Part shown: in pieces, positions 26,738 through 34,776 of the stretch
Layout: each line of letters begins with the position of its first letter
Position numbering within the stretch: position 1 is the stretch's first letter
NCBI GenBank assembly: GCA_947625725.1
Contig: CANQPI010000002.1
Location: 47,144 to 111,143 of the forward strand
Direction: 5' to 3'
Origin: an uncultured Clostridia bacterium
Lineage (GTDB): Bacteria > Bacillota > Clostridia > Christensenellales > CAG-314
Length of the DNA: 64,000 nt
Made by a program: the position numbers and the translations under genes
The notes under the pieces: model-generated
The model's database searches: none
Seen by the model: the letters and a program-made list of their open reading frames with translations, nothing else
What the model was told of the DNA's origin: nothing

Positions 26738-26965
26738 TCAGTACTCGGTCAAGCCCAGCAAATAGTCTGCGCTCAAACGATCGTTTTCCGTACTGCATGT
26801 CTGAACGATCTTTATCACGTCCTGCACGGAGGGCAACGCCTTGCCAAGTTCCCACAGCGACACGGTATCTTGCGACACGCCCAACAACTTGCCGAATTGA
26901 GATTGAGTCAATCCGTGTTCTCTGCGTACTTCCTTTATTCTCTCGGATATTAAGGTTGTGTTCAT
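26738..26965 (-). CDS. XRE-family transcriptional repressor
   Basis: The 75-residue protein is a single Cro/CI-type helix-turn-helix: I-S-E-R-I-K-E-V-R-R-E-H-G-L-T-Q-S-Q-F-G-K-L-L-G with V-S-Q-D-T-V-S-L-W-E as recognition region, then the common C-terminal A-D-Y-L-L-G-L. The start is ATG 26965; longer upstream frames have no ribosome site and run into the operator. Its -10 TACAAT ends six bases before the ATG, so this message is also predicted leaderless. It is divergent from a small transcription unit whose promoter carries a matching operator, so it probably represses both itself and that unit. Confidence 0.85.
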   Translation of the reverse strand: MNTTLISERIKEVRREHGLTQSQFGKLLGVSQDTVSLWELGKALPSVQDVIKIVQTCSTENDRLSADYLLGLTEY

Positions 26966-26971
26966 AAGTAT

Positions 26972-27028
26972 ATTGTACGAGCATAACTCGTATTTAATGT
27001 TGACATACGAAAAATGCTCGTATATAAT
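26972..27028. promoter_or_regulatory. divergent repressor/operator switch
   Basis: Plus-strand promoter TTGACA (27000-27005), 17 bp, TATAAT (27023-27028). Its spacer is filled exactly by the near-palindrome TACGAA-N5-CTCGTA (27006-27022). A perfect copy TACGAG-N5-CTCGTA (26976-26992) overlaps the minus-strand -10 (26977-26972). The two centres are 30 bp apart. Confidence 0.8.
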
Positions 27029-27048
27029 TGTTAAAATAGGAGGCAAAC

Positions 27049-27176
27049 ATGGCACAAGAGCAAGACATCGGTATTTTGTACGCATTGCGCTTTCGCTGTT
27101 TATGGATAGCGGTAGTCGGGAGTTGTCCTGTTGGTTGCAACGGTGCAAAGATTTGCAAGAGGAGTTTGTAGATTAA
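27049..27176 (+). pseudogene. small gene behind the switch promoter, probably frameshifted
   Basis: TAGGAGG and ATG 27049 follow the consensus promoter. The frame from this ATG gives a 40-residue Cys-rich product that stops at TAG 27169-27171. The adjacent frame contains a more protein-like C-terminal stretch (L-F-M-D-S-G-S-R-E-L-S-C-W-L-Q-R-C) to TAA 27176 but has no start of its own before its internal Met. A one-base shift near 27095-27105 would join them. I do not recognise the product. Confidence 0.4.
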
Positions 27177-27205
27177 AAAATTGCGACGGTTTTAACTATG
27201 CCGAA

Positions 27206-27236
27206 AAAAGCGTTTCGAAAGGAACGCTTTTGTTTT
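27206..27236 (+). terminator. terminator after the small switch-controlled gene
   Basis: Stem AAAAGCGTT / AACGCTTTT, 8-nt loop, then GTTTTG. Confidence 0.75.
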
Positions 27237-27423
27237 GTATCGAGCCAAACCCTTTTTATGCGCAAGTAGTTGGCGGGCTTTGTCAAAATTTTTTTTGAAA
27301 TTTTTTGAAATTTTTGGTGTAATTTTCAAAAAACTGACAGACAGTTGTCTTATTTTATTTGGTAAAATAAAAGCAAATAACGAACAAAAGTTCGACAAAT
27401 TTTGTGCAAAAAAAGGAGAAAAA

Positions 27424-28236
27424 ATGAAAAAAAATTTGCAACGCGATAGCGTGATAATTTACCGAAGCGTTTACAACATAATACGCAAACTTAGTTCTAC
27501 GGAAAAAATAAAAGTGTACGAGGCGATCATTTCGTACGGGTTGGACGGCAAAACTCAGCGTTTGGCAGGGCTTCCAAAGTCTATTTTTGAGTTGGCAAAG
27601 CCGCTTATTGACGCAAATAACAAAAAATATCTCAATCGAAAGGGGAAAAAAGCCGAATCCGCTGCCGACGCGCAAGACGACGAAACGCCCACCGACGACA
27701 AGAACAAACGCGGAACAAAACAAGAACAAACGGGAACAAACGCGGAACAAAACGGGAACAAACGAGAACAAAAGCAGAACAAAACCGTTTCTAATGTAAA
27801 TGTTAACGACAATGTAAATGGAAATGTAAATGAGAATGTAAATGAGAATGTAAACGACCGCACGTCGGTTAGCGCTCGCACACGCGCACTCTCGCGTTCA
27901 ACGGCGGAGATTGCCAAACAAAGCGGCGCAGTCCCTCCCACAGTGGAAGAAGTGGCAAATTATTGCAGCGCGCACTCGTTACGAGTCAATGCGGAAAGAT
28001 TTTGCAACTACTATCAATCCAAGGGGTGGCGCGTAGGCAACGTTCCTATGTCGGATTGGCAAGCGACTTTGCGCAATTGGGATCTATCGGAAAAAACTCC
28101 CGACGGTGTCGCCCGAGAGCGGAGCGAGCAAATCGCAACGCAAGATCAACGTTGCGTTCTTCGCAACGGCGCGGAACGCCGCCGCTACACGGACGACGAG
28201 TTGCAATCGTTATATACGCCGTTGGACGACGAGTAG
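27424..28236 (+). CDS. DUF6291-type phage/plasmid-associated protein
   Basis: Residues 1-80 match a recurrent prophage domain pattern: R-D-S-V-I-I-Y-R-S-V-Y, E-K-I-K-V-Y-E-A-I-I-S-Y-G-L-D-G, and P-L-I-D-A-N-N-K-K-Y ending in a basic G-K-K. The middle (85-165) is low complexity and Gln/Asn/Lys rich, with an N-V-N-x repeat of 12-nt units. The C-terminal 70 residues contain V-E-E-V-A-N-Y-C and Y-Y-Q-S-K-G-W-R-V-G-N-x-P-M-x-D-W-Q-A-T-L-R-N-W, typical of phage replisome-organiser C-termini. ATG 27424 follows AAGGAG. A replication-initiation accessory role is likely for the family; here it stands without other phage genes and is probably a remnant. Confidence 0.75.
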   Translation: MKKNLQRDSVIIYRSVYNIIRKLSSTEKIKVYEAIISYGLDGKTQRLAGLPKSIFELAKPLIDANNKKYLNRKGKKAESAADAQDDETPTDDKNKRGTKQEQTGTNAEQNGNKREQKQNKTVSNVNVNDNVNGNVNENVNENVNDRTSVSARTRALSRSTAEIAKQSGAVPPTVEEVANYCSAHSLRVNAERFCNYYQSKGWRVGNVPMSDWQATLRNWDLSEKTPDGVARERSEQIATQDQRCVLRNGAERRRYTDDELQSLYTPLDDE

Positions 28237-28303
28237 GCGCAACCGCGCAAGCAGGGTCGCATAGTTTTGCGGGCGCATTTTGCCGTGCAAACAAAACTTT
28301 TTG

Positions 28304-28332
28304 TTGACTACACAGCGGGGCGGTGTTATAAT
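28304..28332 (+). promoter_or_regulatory. promoter of DUF896 gene
   Basis: TTGACT (28304-28309), 17 bp, TATAAT (28327-28332), 20 nt before the ATG. Confidence 0.8.
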
Positions 28333-28351
28333 TTGTTTCAAGGTAACGGTT

Positions 28352-28555
28352 ATGGAACAATCGAAAATCGACAGGATAAACGAATTGGCGCGCAAGTCCA
28401 AAACGGAACAGGGCTTGACCGCAGAGGAAAAGGACGAGCAATTTCGCCTCCGTCGCGAGTACATAGCCGAGTGGCGGCGCGCTACCGAAGCCACCCTCGA
28501 CAACGTGTACATAGTGGACGAGCATGGCGTCGAGCGCAAACTTCCCAAAAAGTAG
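28352..28555 (+). CDS. DUF896 (YnzC/UPF0291) family small protein
   Basis: The 67-residue product fits the UPF0291 family: short N-terminal helix M-E-Q-S-K-I-D-R-I-N-E-L-A-R-K-S-K, a turn E-Q-G-L-T-A-E-E-K, then R-L-R-R-E-Y-I-A-E-W-R. These proteins form two-helix hairpins and are widespread in Firmicutes; their biochemical role is unsettled. ATG 28352 is chosen because AAGG precedes it and the family begins there; the frame upstream of it is not family-like. It is followed by non-coding sequence and not obviously linked to ileS. Confidence 0.85.
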   Translation: MEQSKIDRINELARKSKTEQGLTAEEKDEQFRLRREYIAEWRRATEATLDNVYIVDEHGVERKLPKK

Positions 28556-28759
28556 TTTTTTTTTGCGCGCTCTCGTCGGGTTTGCCGCCTCGCAAATCGG
28601 GCTTGGAGCGCAGTTTGTTGCGCGGTAGTTCACGGTTCGTTGCGCATTTGTTGCGCGGTTTGTCCCGCGTTGTTTGGCTGTTTGCCCCTGTATCTGTGCC
28701 GAAAATCGCTCGTACAATCGGGCTCGGCGGGCAAAGAGGGCAATTTTGCCGCTATTTGC
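28556..28759. other. intergenic region before ileS promoter, no gene seen
   Basis: It contains a T8 run right after the DUF896 stop and several scattered TTGTTGCGCGGT-like copies (28616-28665), but no convincing frame or clear hairpin terminator. Confidence 0.5.
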
Positions 28760-28788
28760 TTGCAAAACGCGGCGACATTTGGTAAAAT
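28760..28788 (+). promoter_or_regulatory. promoter of the ileS leader
   Basis: TTGCAA (28760-28765), 17 bp, TAAAAT (28783-28788), about 290 nt upstream of ileS. Confidence 0.75.
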
Positions 28789-28794
28789 AAATAC

Positions 28795-29064
28795 ATAAAA
28801 TACGTTCGAGCGGGGACAAGACTGCGGCATATCCGTTTGCACAGAGAGCGCGTCCGCGGCTGTAAGGCGCGTCAAACCTTTCCGAAAGTTATCACCCCGC
28901 AAGTAGATTCGCCCAACGGCTATGCCAAGTAAGCGAATACGGCGGCGCACCGTTATCTTGGCGCAAGGTATAATCTGCACAAATGCTGATATGCGCAGAC
29001 GTACCCGTTTGAAAATGGTATTGCACAGTCGGTATGTGTTTTTTCAAACGCATGCCGATTTTTT
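28795..29064 (+). promoter_or_regulatory. T-box-type leader of ileS (Ile specifier ATC)
   Basis: A leader of about 280 nt runs from the promoter to ileS. Stem I is closed by GCGGGG (28810-28815) and CCCCGC (28894-28899). Its tip carries CAGAGAG, a 7-bp GCGCGTC/GGCGCGT helix and a GCTG-containing loop, as in T-box distal loops. ATC (28891-28893) lies on the 3' side of the specifier-loop position, matching Ile. A terminator hairpin TCGGTATGTGTTT / AAACGCATGCCGA (29029-29058) followed by T6 lies immediately before the ileS ribosome site. The canonical T-box bulge GGTGGNACCGCG is not evident; the nearest match is GGCGGCGCACCG (28941-28952). Transcriptional attenuation by uncharged tRNA-Ile is inferred. 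Confidence 0.7.
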
Positions 29065-29077
29065 AAGGAGAAAATTT

Positions 29078-32000
29078 ATGTCCAAGTACATCAAAGTAGA
29101 CAGTTCGCTAAACTTTGTAGACAGAGAACTGCGCGTTCTCGAATTTTGGAAAGAAAACAAAATATTCGAGCAGACCGCCGCCAAAGGCGACGGCAATTTT
29201 ACCTTTTACGACGGACCGCCTACCGCCAACGGCAAGCCGCATATCGGACACGTGCTGACGCGTTCCATCAAGGATCTTATCCCGCGTTACCAAGTTATGA
29301 AAGGCAAACGCGTGTTGCGCAAGGCGGGCTGGGATACTCACGGTTTGCCCGTCGAGTTGGAAGTGGAAAAATCTCTCGGTATCGACGGCAAAAAGCAGAT
29401 CGAGGCGTACGGTATCGAGCCGTTTGTAAAAAAGTGCAAAGAGTCCGTGTGGAAGTACAAGGGCGAGTGGGAGGCGTTGTCTGAACGCGTGGCGTATTGG
29501 GCGGATATGGAACACCCCTACGTCACCTATGACAACGACTACATCGAGAGCGAGTGGTGGGCGTTGAAAACCATCTACGACAAGGGTTTGCTGTACAAAG
29601 GTTTCAAGATCGTCCCCTACTGTCCCCGTTGCGGCACCGCGCTCAGTTCTCACGAGGTGGCGCAGGGCTACAAGGACGTCAAGGAAAAGTCCGCCGTGGC
29701 GCGTTTCGAACTTGCCGACCAACCCAATACTTACTTTCTCGCCTGGACGACCACTCCCTGGACTTTGCCCAGCAACGTCGCGCTGTGCATGAACGCCGAC
29801 TACGACTACGTAACGGTGGAGCGGGACGGCTCGCGCTACATTTTGGCAAAAGAACTGTTGAGCAAGCACTTCGAGGAGGGCTCCTATACCGTTGTGGATT
29901 GTCGCAAGGGCAGTTATTACGAGCATACGCATTACAAGCCTCTGTTCGACTATGCCGACGTCAAAGGCGAGGACTGCTACTACGTCACCAACGACGGTTA
30001 CGTCACGTTGACCGACGGCACGGGCATTGTACACATTGCGCCCGCATTCGGCGAGGACGACGCAAACGTTGGGCGCAGGTACGGTTTGCCCTTTGTTCAA
30101 CTTGTGGGCGAGGACGGCAAATTTGTCGAAGGTTGCGGCGCGCTGACGGGCGTGTTTTGCAAAAATGCGGACAAAATCATTCTCAAAGATTTGGCTAATC
30201 GCGGATTGTTGCATGCGGAACTTATGTTCGAACACAGTTATCCCTATTGTTGGCGTTGCGACACTCCGCTCATCTACTATGCGCGCAAATCCTGGTTTGT
30301 CAAGACTACCGCCGTCAAGGACGATCTTCTTCGCGTAAACGGCACGATAAATTGGATACCGCCCACGATCGGCAGCGGGCGCATGGGCAACTTCCTCGAA
30401 AACGTTATCGATTGGGGAATATCCCGCGACAGGTATTGGGGCACGCCTCTGCCCGTGTGGATATGCAACAAATGCGGCAAAGTACACGTGATAGGCTCTC
30501 GCAAGGAACTTGCGGAAAAATGCGGTTGTAGCGAGGATATAGAGTTGCACCGCCCGTTCATAGACGAGTGCAAGTGGAAGTGCGACTGCGGCGGCGAGTT
30601 CGTGCGCACGCCTGAGGTCATAGACTGTTGGTTCGACAGCGGATCAATGCCCTACGCGCAGTTCCATTACCCCTTTGAAAACAAAGAGTTGTTCGAACAA
30701 AATTTCCCCGCCGATTTCATCAGCGAGGCGGTGGATCAAACGCGCGGTTGGTTCTACACATTGATAGCGGTGTCTACGTTGCTGTTTGACAAAGCGCCCT
30801 TTCGCAACTGTATTGTTTTGGGCTTGGTGGGCGACGAACACGGCGTCAAGATGTCCAAGCACAAGGGCAACGTCGTCGATCCGTGGGACAGTTTCAACAA
30901 GCAGGGCGCGGACGCGGTGCGGTGGTACTTCTACACGGCGAGCGCGCCGTGGTTGCCCAGTCGCTACTACGACGAGGCTGTCAGCGAAACGCAGCGCAAA
31001 TTTCTCGGAACGCTGTGGAACACCTACGCGTTTTACGTGTTGTACGCCGACATAGACGACTTTGACCCGAGCAAGTACTCTTTGGACGAATGTAAACTCT
31101 CCCTGATGGACAAATGGATACTGTCCGAAGTCAATCAACTTGTCAAAAACGTCGATATGGGGTTGAATAAATACGAAATCACCGAGTCCGCACGGTCGAT
31201 AGAACGCTTTACCGACATGCTCTCCAATTGGTATGTGCGCCGTTGCCGCGAACGTTATTGGGGCAGCGAGTGGACCGCCGACAAACAAGCGGCATATATG
31301 ACTTTGTACACCGTGTTGGACACCCTCGTCAAGGTTGCCGCGCCCTTTGTGCCCTTTGTCACCGAGAGCATTTACCAAAACATCACCGCAAATTGCTTTG
31401 AAAACGCTCCGCGTTCGGTACATTTGTGCGATTTTCCCGTAGCGGACGACAAACGTATCAACAAACGCCTCAACAAAACTATGGAAAAAGTGTTGAATCT
31501 GGTAGTGTTGGGACGTAGCGCGCGCAACGCCGCCAACGTCAAGAACCGTCAACCGCTGGCTCGCATGTACGTGGCTACCGACGGCGAGATCGACGACGAA
31601 ATGGCGGATATTATCAAAAACGAACTTAACGTCAAGGAGTTGGTGCCTGTTGCCTCCGCGGAGGAATTTGCCGATTACGAGATCAAACCGCAACTCAAAA
31701 CGCTTGGACCCAAGTACGGCAAACTGCTCAACAAAATTCGCGAAACGTTGGCAAACCTCGGTGCAAAAGCGCGCGAAGTGGTGGAACACGTCAAGAACGG
31801 CGGCAAACACCGCTTCGATCTGGACGGCAACTCCGTCGAAGTGGAAGAATCGGATCTGCTCATTTCTTCCAAAAACAAAGAGGGCTTTTCCGTTGCGTCC
31901 GATCGCGGCGACACCGTGGCGTTGGACGTTACTCTCACGCCCGAGTTGGTGGAAGAAGGCACTGTGCGCGAGATCGTATCCAAGATACAGACCATGCGCA

Positions 32001-32203
32001 AGGAGTGCGATTTTGTCGTGACCGATCACATCAACGTCGGCTATCGCGCAGAGGAACATCTTGCCAAAGTGTTTGCCGACAACGCCGCCGAAATCGCCGA
32101 CGGCTGTCTTGCCGACAGCGTTTTGCCCGCCGACAGCGGCGCGTTCTGCAAGGAATGGGACGTCAACGGCGAAAAATTTACTCTCTATTTATCCAAGGTA
32201 TGA
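29078..32203 (+). CDS. ileS: isoleucine--tRNA ligase (long, class II IleRS type)
   Basis: This 1041-residue class I synthetase charges tRNA-Ile. It has H-I-G-H at 55-58 and K-M-S-K-H at 591-595, a central editing domain containing the T-W/T-T-P-W-T-L-P-S-N segment, a Cys-rich insert (C-N-K-C ... C-G-C) and the anticodon-binding domain. Length and the N-terminal S-S-L-N-F-V-D-R-E-L segment match the eukaryote-like IleRS2 type that often shows natural mupirocin tolerance; tolerance here is not shown. ATG 29078 follows AAGGAG directly after the leader terminator. Its stop overlaps the next start (ATGA), so the methyltransferase downstream is coupled. Confidence 0.96.
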   Translation: MSKYIKVDSSLNFVDRELRVLEFWKENKIFEQTAAKGDGNFTFYDGPPTANGKPHIGHVLTRSIKDLIPRYQVMKGKRVLRKAGWDTHGLPVELEVEKSLGIDGKKQIEAYGIEPFVKKCKESVWKYKGEWEALSERVAYWADMEHPYVTYDNDYIESEWWALKTIYDKGLLYKGFKIVPYCPRCGTALSSHEVAQGYKDVKEKSAVARFELADQPNTYFLAWTTTPWTLPSNVALCMNADYDYVTVERDGSRYILAKELLSKHFEEGSYTVVDCRKGSYYEHTHYKPLFDYADVKGEDCYYVTNDGYVTLTDGTGIVHIAPAFGEDDANVGRRYGLPFVQLVGEDGKFVEGCGALTGVFCKNADKIILKDLANRGLLHAELMFEHSYPYCWRCDTPLIYYARKSWFVKTTAVKDDLLRVNGTINWIPPTIGSGRMGNFLENVIDWGISRDRYWGTPLPVWICNKCGKVHVIGSRKELAEKCGCSEDIELHRPFIDECKWKCDCGGEFVRTPEVIDCWFDSGSMPYAQFHYPFENKELFEQNFPADFISEAVDQTRGWFYTLIAVSTLLFDKAPFRNCIVLGLVGDEHGVKMSKHKGNVVDPWDSFNKQGADAVRWYFYTASAPWLPSRYYDEAVSETQRKFLGTLWNTYAFYVLYADIDDFDPSKYSLDECKLSLMDKWILSEVNQLVKNVDMGLNKYEITESARSIERFTDMLSNWYVRRCRERYWGSEWTADKQAAYMTLYTVLDTLVKVAAPFVPFVTESIYQNITANCFENAPRSVHLCDFPVADDKRINKRLNKTMEKVLNLVVLGRSARNAANVKNRQPLARMYVATDGEIDDEMADIIKNELNVKELVPVASAEEFADYEIKPQLKTLGPKYGKLLNKIRETLANLGAKAREVVEHVKNGGKHRFDLDGNSVEVEESDLLISSKNKEGFSVASDRGDTVALDVTLTPELVEEGTVREIVSKIQTMRKECDFVVTDHINVGYRAEEHLAKVFADNAAEIADGCLADSVLPADSGAFCKEWDVNGEKFTLYLSKV

Positions 32204-33069
32204 AGATCAACGACGAATGGAAAGATTACCGCATAATCGCCACAGGCGACGGCGAAAAACTCGAACGTTGGAAGGACGTCGTTTTGTTGCGACCCGACCC
32301 GCAAGTCATTTGGCGCGCGCAAAAACCGCTTGCTTCTTTTGTCAAGCCGGACGCGCGCTACATTCGTTCGAGCAGCGGCGGCGGGCATTGGGAGTTCGAA
32401 CGCAAACTGCCCGACAGTTGGGTGGTGGGTTGGCGCGATCTGCGCTTTAACGTGCGCCCGATGAACTTCAAACACACGGGGTTGTTCCCCGAACAGGCGG
32501 CAAATTGGGCAATGATGATAGACTTGATAAAGCAAGCCGATCGCCCCGTCAAAGTGCTGAACTTGTTTGCCTACACGGGCGGCGCGACGGTCGCCTGTCT
32601 GTCGGCGGGCGCAAGCGTGTGTCACGTGGACGCCGCCAAAAACATGGTGGAGTTGGCAAAAGAAAACGTGGCGTTGTCCGATCTGGCAAACAGACCCGTG
32701 CGCTACATAGTAGAGGATTGTCGCAAATTCGTTCTGCGCGAAATTCGCCGCGGCAATCGCTATGACGCGATAGTGCTTGACCCGCCGAGTTTCGGTCGCG
32801 GCGCAAGCGGAGAAGAATGGAAGTTGGAGCGGGACATATACGACTTTCTTCAACTTTGCCGCAACGTGTTGAGCGAAAACGCGCTGTTTGTGCTATTAAA
32901 CAGTTACACTACGGGGCTTCAACCGACGGTGTTGAGCAATCTTCTCCGATTGACAATGCCCCCTTGCGGAAACGTTTCGGCATACGAGGTGTGCTTGCCT
33001 ACCGACGAGGGGATAGCCCTGCCCTGCGGCGCGAGCGGACTGTGGACAAAAGGAGAAAAATATGAGTAG
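32200..33069 (+). CDS. class I SAM-dependent rRNA methyltransferase (RlmI/RlmK-like)
   Basis: The 289-residue protein has a class I AdoMet fold: V-L-N-L-F-A-Y-T-G-G-A-T as motif I, V-D-A-A-K-N-M as motif II, and catalytic-region Y-D-A-I-V-L-D-P-P-S-F-G-R-G. The layout is that of RlmI/RlmK-type 23S rRNA cytosine or guanine methyltransferases without a PUA domain. ATG 32200 overlaps the ileS stop by four bases. It shares eight bases with the next gene. The target nucleotide cannot be assigned from sequence. Context in an ileS-rRNA modification operon supports a translation role. Confidence 0.87.
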   Translation: MKINDEWKDYRIIATGDGEKLERWKDVVLLRPDPQVIWRAQKPLASFVKPDARYIRSSSGGGHWEFERKLPDSWVVGWRDLRFNVRPMNFKHTGLFPEQAANWAMMIDLIKQADRPVKVLNLFAYTGGATVACLSAGASVCHVDAAKNMVELAKENVALSDLANRPVRYIVEDCRKFVLREIRRGNRYDAIVLDPPSFGRGASGEEWKLERDIYDFLQLCRNVLSENALFVLLNSYTTGLQPTVLSNLLRLTMPPCGNVSAYEVCLPTDEGIALPCGASGLWTKGEKYE

Positions 33070-33841
33070 AAATTTCACAATGGACGACGTTGCGATCCTG
33101 CACGAGGACAACAGTATTTTGGTGGTGGTCAAACCGCAAAATATCCCCTCTCAATCGGACGACAGCGGCGACGTAGACCTGTTGACGTTGCTCAAAGGGT
33201 ATATCAAGGACAAATACGCCAAACCAGGCAATGTTTACCTCGGGTTGGTACACCGACTCGACCGTCCCACGGGCGGCGTTATGGTGTTTGCCAAAAACAG
33301 CAAATCCGCCGAAAGACTGTCCAAACAGATAGCGGATGGCGACATGGTAAAACAGTATCTTACCGCGCTTGTGGGCAGTCCGCGCGAACCAAAGGGTACG
33401 CTCGTCAACTATCTCAAAAAAAATTCCCTTACCAACAACGTGTACGTGGCGACTTTCGGAGATCACGACGCCAAACGCGCCGAACTCAGTTACCAAACTT
33501 TGGAAAAAAAGGACGACCTTGCCCTCGTAAAAGTGCAGTTGGGCACGGGGCGCAGTCATCAGATACGCGTGCAATTTGCCGCTATCAACTGCCCCGTGTT
33601 CGGCGACGTGCGCTACGGCGGCAACGTCAAGCGCGGTTGTAACCTGGCGTTGTGGGCTTACAGGTTGGAGTTTGACCACCCCGTTACTCGCGAACACATG
33701 GTGTTTGTCGCGTATCCGCCGCAGATCGAGCCTTGGAACAGGTTCGAAGTGGGCAAGTATATCGAACGTTTTGCCGACAGCGAGGACGGCGAGGAGGACG
33801 GCGTGCCTCTCTACGTTGCGCCCGGGATAGCGGACGAGTAA
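33062..33841 (+). CDS. RluA/RluD family pseudouridine synthase
   Basis: The 259-residue enzyme has the RluA-family signature H-R-L-D-R-P-T-G-G with catalytic D67, an N-terminal V-V-V-K-P segment, and G-T-G-R-S-H-Q-I-R-V-Q. No S4 domain precedes the catalytic part, unlike RluD of Escherichia coli, so it is a short form. It converts uridine to pseudouridine in rRNA or tRNA. Its acidic tail (E-D-G-E-E-D-G) is unusual. It overlaps the preceding methyltransferase by eight bases and ends the ileS operon, followed at once by a mosaic repeat. Confidence 0.9.
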   Translation: MSRNFTMDDVAILHEDNSILVVVKPQNIPSQSDDSGDVDLLTLLKGYIKDKYAKPGNVYLGLVHRLDRPTGGVMVFAKNSKSAERLSKQIADGDMVKQYLTALVGSPREPKGTLVNYLKKNSLTNNVYVATFGDHDAKRAELSYQTLEKKDDLALVKVQLGTGRSHQIRVQFAAINCPVFGDVRYGGNVKRGCNLALWAYRLEFDHPVTREHMVFVAYPPQIEPWNRFEVGKYIERFADSEDGEEDGVPLYVAPGIADE

Positions 33842-34717
33842 TTCCGACCAAACGCAAGTCGGTACGGTGATGCGCTCGGGTATCCCCTGCAAAAAGGCTT
33901 CGTTCGCGCCGCACACGATTTGGCAAAGACATTTTTCCACTTGTGTGCGGCGCTCATTGCAGATTATTTTGCAGGGGACACCCTCGCGCCTGTGTGAAAA
34001 AGGTCGGAACTCTGATTGGACAACTTGTACCGCAACAAAGTTGGTAACTGTGTATCGGTTTCCCCTTCGAGAGGGGAAGTGTCTGCGTAAGCAGGCGATA
34101 GGGACGAAGTGGTATTCGGGTATTCCGTGTCAAACGGCTTCGCTTCGGGCTACGCCCTCGTTGCAGATTGTTTGTCACGAAACACCCTCATACCTTGGTG
34201 GAACAAGGTTGACTGCGCAACACCCTCGGCACTCCCCAGAAACAAGGATAATGCTTGTTGCAGATTGTTTTGTAGTGCAACACCCTCAGTGCCCCTTTTA
34301 CAAGGGCAAGTGTGTTGCAGATTGTTTGTCACGAAACACTCTCATACCTTGGTGGAATAAGGCTGTAACTTTGATTGGAATTGTTTGTTTTGAAATAAAG
34401 TTTGCAACTGTTTCAACAAAAACTATGCTTTCCATTATAATGGGAAACAACGTCGGCGACCTGCATTAAAAGCCTTCTCTTGGGGACGCAAGAGAAGGGG
34501 GACCGTCGTCAGACGGTGGATGAGTTTCGACTGTCAAAGCCGACTAGATATTAAGATCATTGCCTCTTGGGTTTATTTGATAAAACAGTTTTTTGACCAA
34601 ATACAATTGTTACTCGGGCAACACCCTCGCGCCTGTGTGAACAAGGTCGGAACTTTGATTGAAATTGTTTGTTTTGAAATAAAGTTTGCAAATGACAAAC
34701 AGATTTTCCACGAGTGA
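33842..34717. repeat. mosaic non-coding repeat, copy 1
   Basis: The region starts one base after the rluD-like stop with ATTCCGACCAAACGCAAGTC and is built from recurring modules. One contains CTCGGGTATCCCCTGCAAAA. Another contains TTGTTTGTCACGAAACAC and occurs twice (about 34165 and 34322). A third contains CGCGCCTGTGTGAA and also occurs twice (about 33989 and 34629). A fourth, at 34424-34530, has the hairpins CTTCTCTTG...CAAGAGAAG and ACCGTC...GACGGT. Modules recur inverted at 37310-37835 and 61446-61660. Open frames inside are repeat artefacts. Confidence 0.85.
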
Positions 34718-34720
34718 AAG

Positions 34721-34743
34721 AAAAACGCCGCGCATGCCGCGCG
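34721..34743 (-). terminator. terminator-like hairpin after mntP
   Basis: Minus strand CGCGC / GCGCG around a 5-nt loop, followed within a few bases by TTTTTCTTTC. It lies about 35 nt after the mntP stop. Confidence 0.5.
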
Positions 34744-34776
34744 ACCGAGCCCGACCAAACGCAAGTCGATTTTGCG

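Noticed and set aside
33867..34469. 200-residue open frame in the repeat region
   Set aside because: It is built from the mosaic repeat modules, contains repeated peptide copies such as A-D-C-L-S-R-N-T-L, and has no ribosome site or homologue pattern. Similar frames in the other two copies share the same artefact.
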